A DNA stretch of 23,400 bases, from contig DAOUQK010000015.1 of assembly GCA_030625695.1 (NCBI GenBank), forward strand, positions 1 through 23,400, read 5' to 3'. This stretch comes from Paracoccaceae bacterium (GTDB lineage Bacteria > Pseudomonadota > Alphaproteobacteria > Rhodobacterales > Rhodobacteraceae). Below the pieces are notes generated by a model that did no database searches, was not told where the DNA came from, and saw only the letters and a program-made list of their open reading frames with translations. The translations under genes were made by a program, and so were the position numbers. Below, piece by piece: positions 22,563-23,400 of the stretch. The first letter of the stretch is position 1, and each line of letters starts with the position of its first letter.

Positions 22563-22848
22563 ATGCCAAGGCCTAGAAACAGGCATGCTTCACCGGGTCT
22601 GGTAGTGAAATCCAGAAGGCCCGGCGTGGCGGCCTTTCAATGGCTCTTGGTAATTGTTTCCCTGTTTGTCCTGCAAAGCGTGTCCATCGGCGCACTGGCC
22701 AGAGATGCCGTGCCGCCCCGAACAATGACCACAGTGGACGCGATCCCGGCGATCCGAACCGATACGCCCCAGGAAACACTGAGTGGTTTCTTTGCGCTCA
22801 GATCGGCACAGGAAGCTTCACTTACTGCCTATTTTGAAACCTCGGACT
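22563..22848 (+). pseudogene. N-terminal fragment of a probable mechanosensitive channel gene
   Basis: The frame from the ATG at 22563 encodes a basic head, a hydrophobic signal or anchor (WLLVIVSLFVLQSVSIGALA), and then DTPQETLSGFFALRSAQEAS and AYFE, which resembles the start of the periplasmic domain of MscS-type proteins in this group. The similarity ends near 22848, after about 95 residues. Beyond that point the frame reads unrelated sequence and stops at 22964. A full MscS-type protein would be several hundred residues long, so this is a 5' fragment. The family call is moderate; that it is broken is more certain. It follows the beta-barrel gene closely and was probably cotranscribed. Confidence 0.5.
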
Positions 22849-23233
22849 GCCGCATCACCGGATCGAGCGCCAGACGATCCGCGTCATTCACATCATCATA
22901 TCCCGCCAATCGACCGAAAACAGACTGGCGCAACAGGCCGACCAGTGTATGCAACCGATTGTGACCTGTCCGCGTGTCTCTCAACTAACCACCAGCACTG
23001 GCCGCAACCGTCTGCATTCTCTGGTGGGGCAATTGCCCAAACTAAAGGGACTGGCGAAGTACGCAGCCAAGAACCTTACTACATTCCGACGCATCGAAGC
23101 GATTTCCCAGACGAATGCCGGAGGCTGCAGAAAACTCGATTTGACCAAGAAAAGCGTCAGGTTAGCTATTGAGACTGCGACAAGTGCTGAAGGTTTGTAT
23201 TCCAGCGCGACTGCCGAGGACTACGCAGCTTGA
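22838..23233 (+). pseudogene. unrecognised open frame downstream of the truncated gene
   Basis: A frame different from that of the channel fragment is open from just after a stop at 22835-22837 to the stop at 23231-23233, about 130 codons. The first ATG is at 22949. Its composition is protein-like (IRVIHIIISRQSTENRLAQQ, then LPKLKGLAKYAAKN and KKSVRLAIETATSAEGLYSS). I recognise no family. It may be the 3' part of a gene joined to the channel fragment by a rearrangement, or a remnant of a mobile element given the transposase start just beyond. No good ribosome-binding site precedes the ATG. The interval 23234-23334 holds no gene that I can see. Confidence 0.35.
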
Positions 23234-23334
23234 ATCCTGTTTTGCTGCCTCATTCTGAAATGGAGATATACCCCGGGTCATCGAACATCCGAATTTTGTT
23301 GACGAATTGGGGGCAATGGATTCTGCTTGGGGGT

Positions 23335-23400
23335 ATGATCGTGCCTAATTTTCTTACTTCCGAAGAGCGTGTTGAACTCGAAGGCTGCGTGCGCCGCCAA
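23335..23400 (+). CDS. probable IS630-family transposase, N-terminal start only
   Basis: The ATG at 23335 opens a frame to the window edge with 22 codons beginning MIVPNFLTSEERVELEGCVR. This resembles the N-terminus of IS630-family transposases, in which LTSEER and a CVRR segment precede the HTH domain. IS630 enzymes use a DDE triad and insert at TA dinucleotides. The call rests on a very short piece and the element's left inverted repeat cannot be placed in the preceding 100 bases. A GGGGG stretch sits very close to the start, so the true start may differ. Confidence 0.55.
   Translation, partial: MIVPNFLTSEERVELEGCVRRQ

Noticed and set aside
12301..23400. Search for a second copy of the tRNA-Ser 3' end as attR
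   Set aside because: No stretch matching GGTTCGAATCCCTTCGTCTCC was found by eye, so no attR is annotated.
1..23400. CRISPR arrays or Cas genes
   Set aside because: No regularly spaced direct repeats and no Cas-like proteins are present.

Overview
The window looks like chromosomal DNA of an alphaproteobacterium, most likely a marine Rhodobacterales (Roseobacter-type) organism. This rests on GC-rich coding sequence, the alphaproteobacterial versions of housekeeping proteins (peptidyl-tRNA hydrolase with a charged C-terminal extension, L25 of the long Ctc type with an acidic tail), a non-pyrrolysine trimethylamine-methyltransferase-family protein, and the overall gene set. It is an inference; no 16S gene is present.

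Region 1 (1-12.3 kb) is ordinary core genome. On the minus strand run a DUF1643 gene (cut by the window edge), truB, a secreted phosphodiester-glycosidase-family gene and rbfA; dapB is divergent on the plus strand. A DUF2332 gene, pth and rplY follow on the minus strand, with a strong hairpin terminator after rplY. Then come lldD and an MttB-family methyltransferase (minus), a nitroreductase pseudogene with a large internal deletion next to a hairpin-rich intergenic repeat, trpA and a PagL-type lipid A deacylase (both minus), and ychF (plus).

Region 2 (about 12.23-16.5 kb) is a small integrative element beside tRNA-Ser(GCT). A tyrosine recombinase faces the tRNA. On the same strand and upstream of it lie a HTH/zinc-ribbon protein, an AlpA/excisionase-like HTH protein, and two directly adjacent genes for 272 aa and 406 aa proteins that I cannot assign to any family. 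They are translationally coupled through a TTG start with a strong Shine-Dalgarno. An apparently 5'-truncated reading frame sits immediately upstream. This two-gene cargo is the best candidate for an undescribed system. No second copy of the tRNA 3' end is visible, so the right boundary is uncertain.

Region 3 (about 16.5-23.4 kb) is an envelope/export-type cluster: a type I sulfatase, a DUF2092 protein and a 70 aa secreted Arg/Cys-tailed protein in one minus-strand operon; a divergent AraC-family regulator followed by a short AraC C-terminal-domain frame; and an outer-membrane beta-barrel gene. The sulfatase/araC intergenic region carries four copies of ACAAACC and a long imperfect hairpin, probably the control region. 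The cluster ends in decay: the N-terminal part of a probable mechanosensitive-channel gene is broken, followed by an unrecognised frame, and the window closes inside the first codons of a probable IS630-family transposase.
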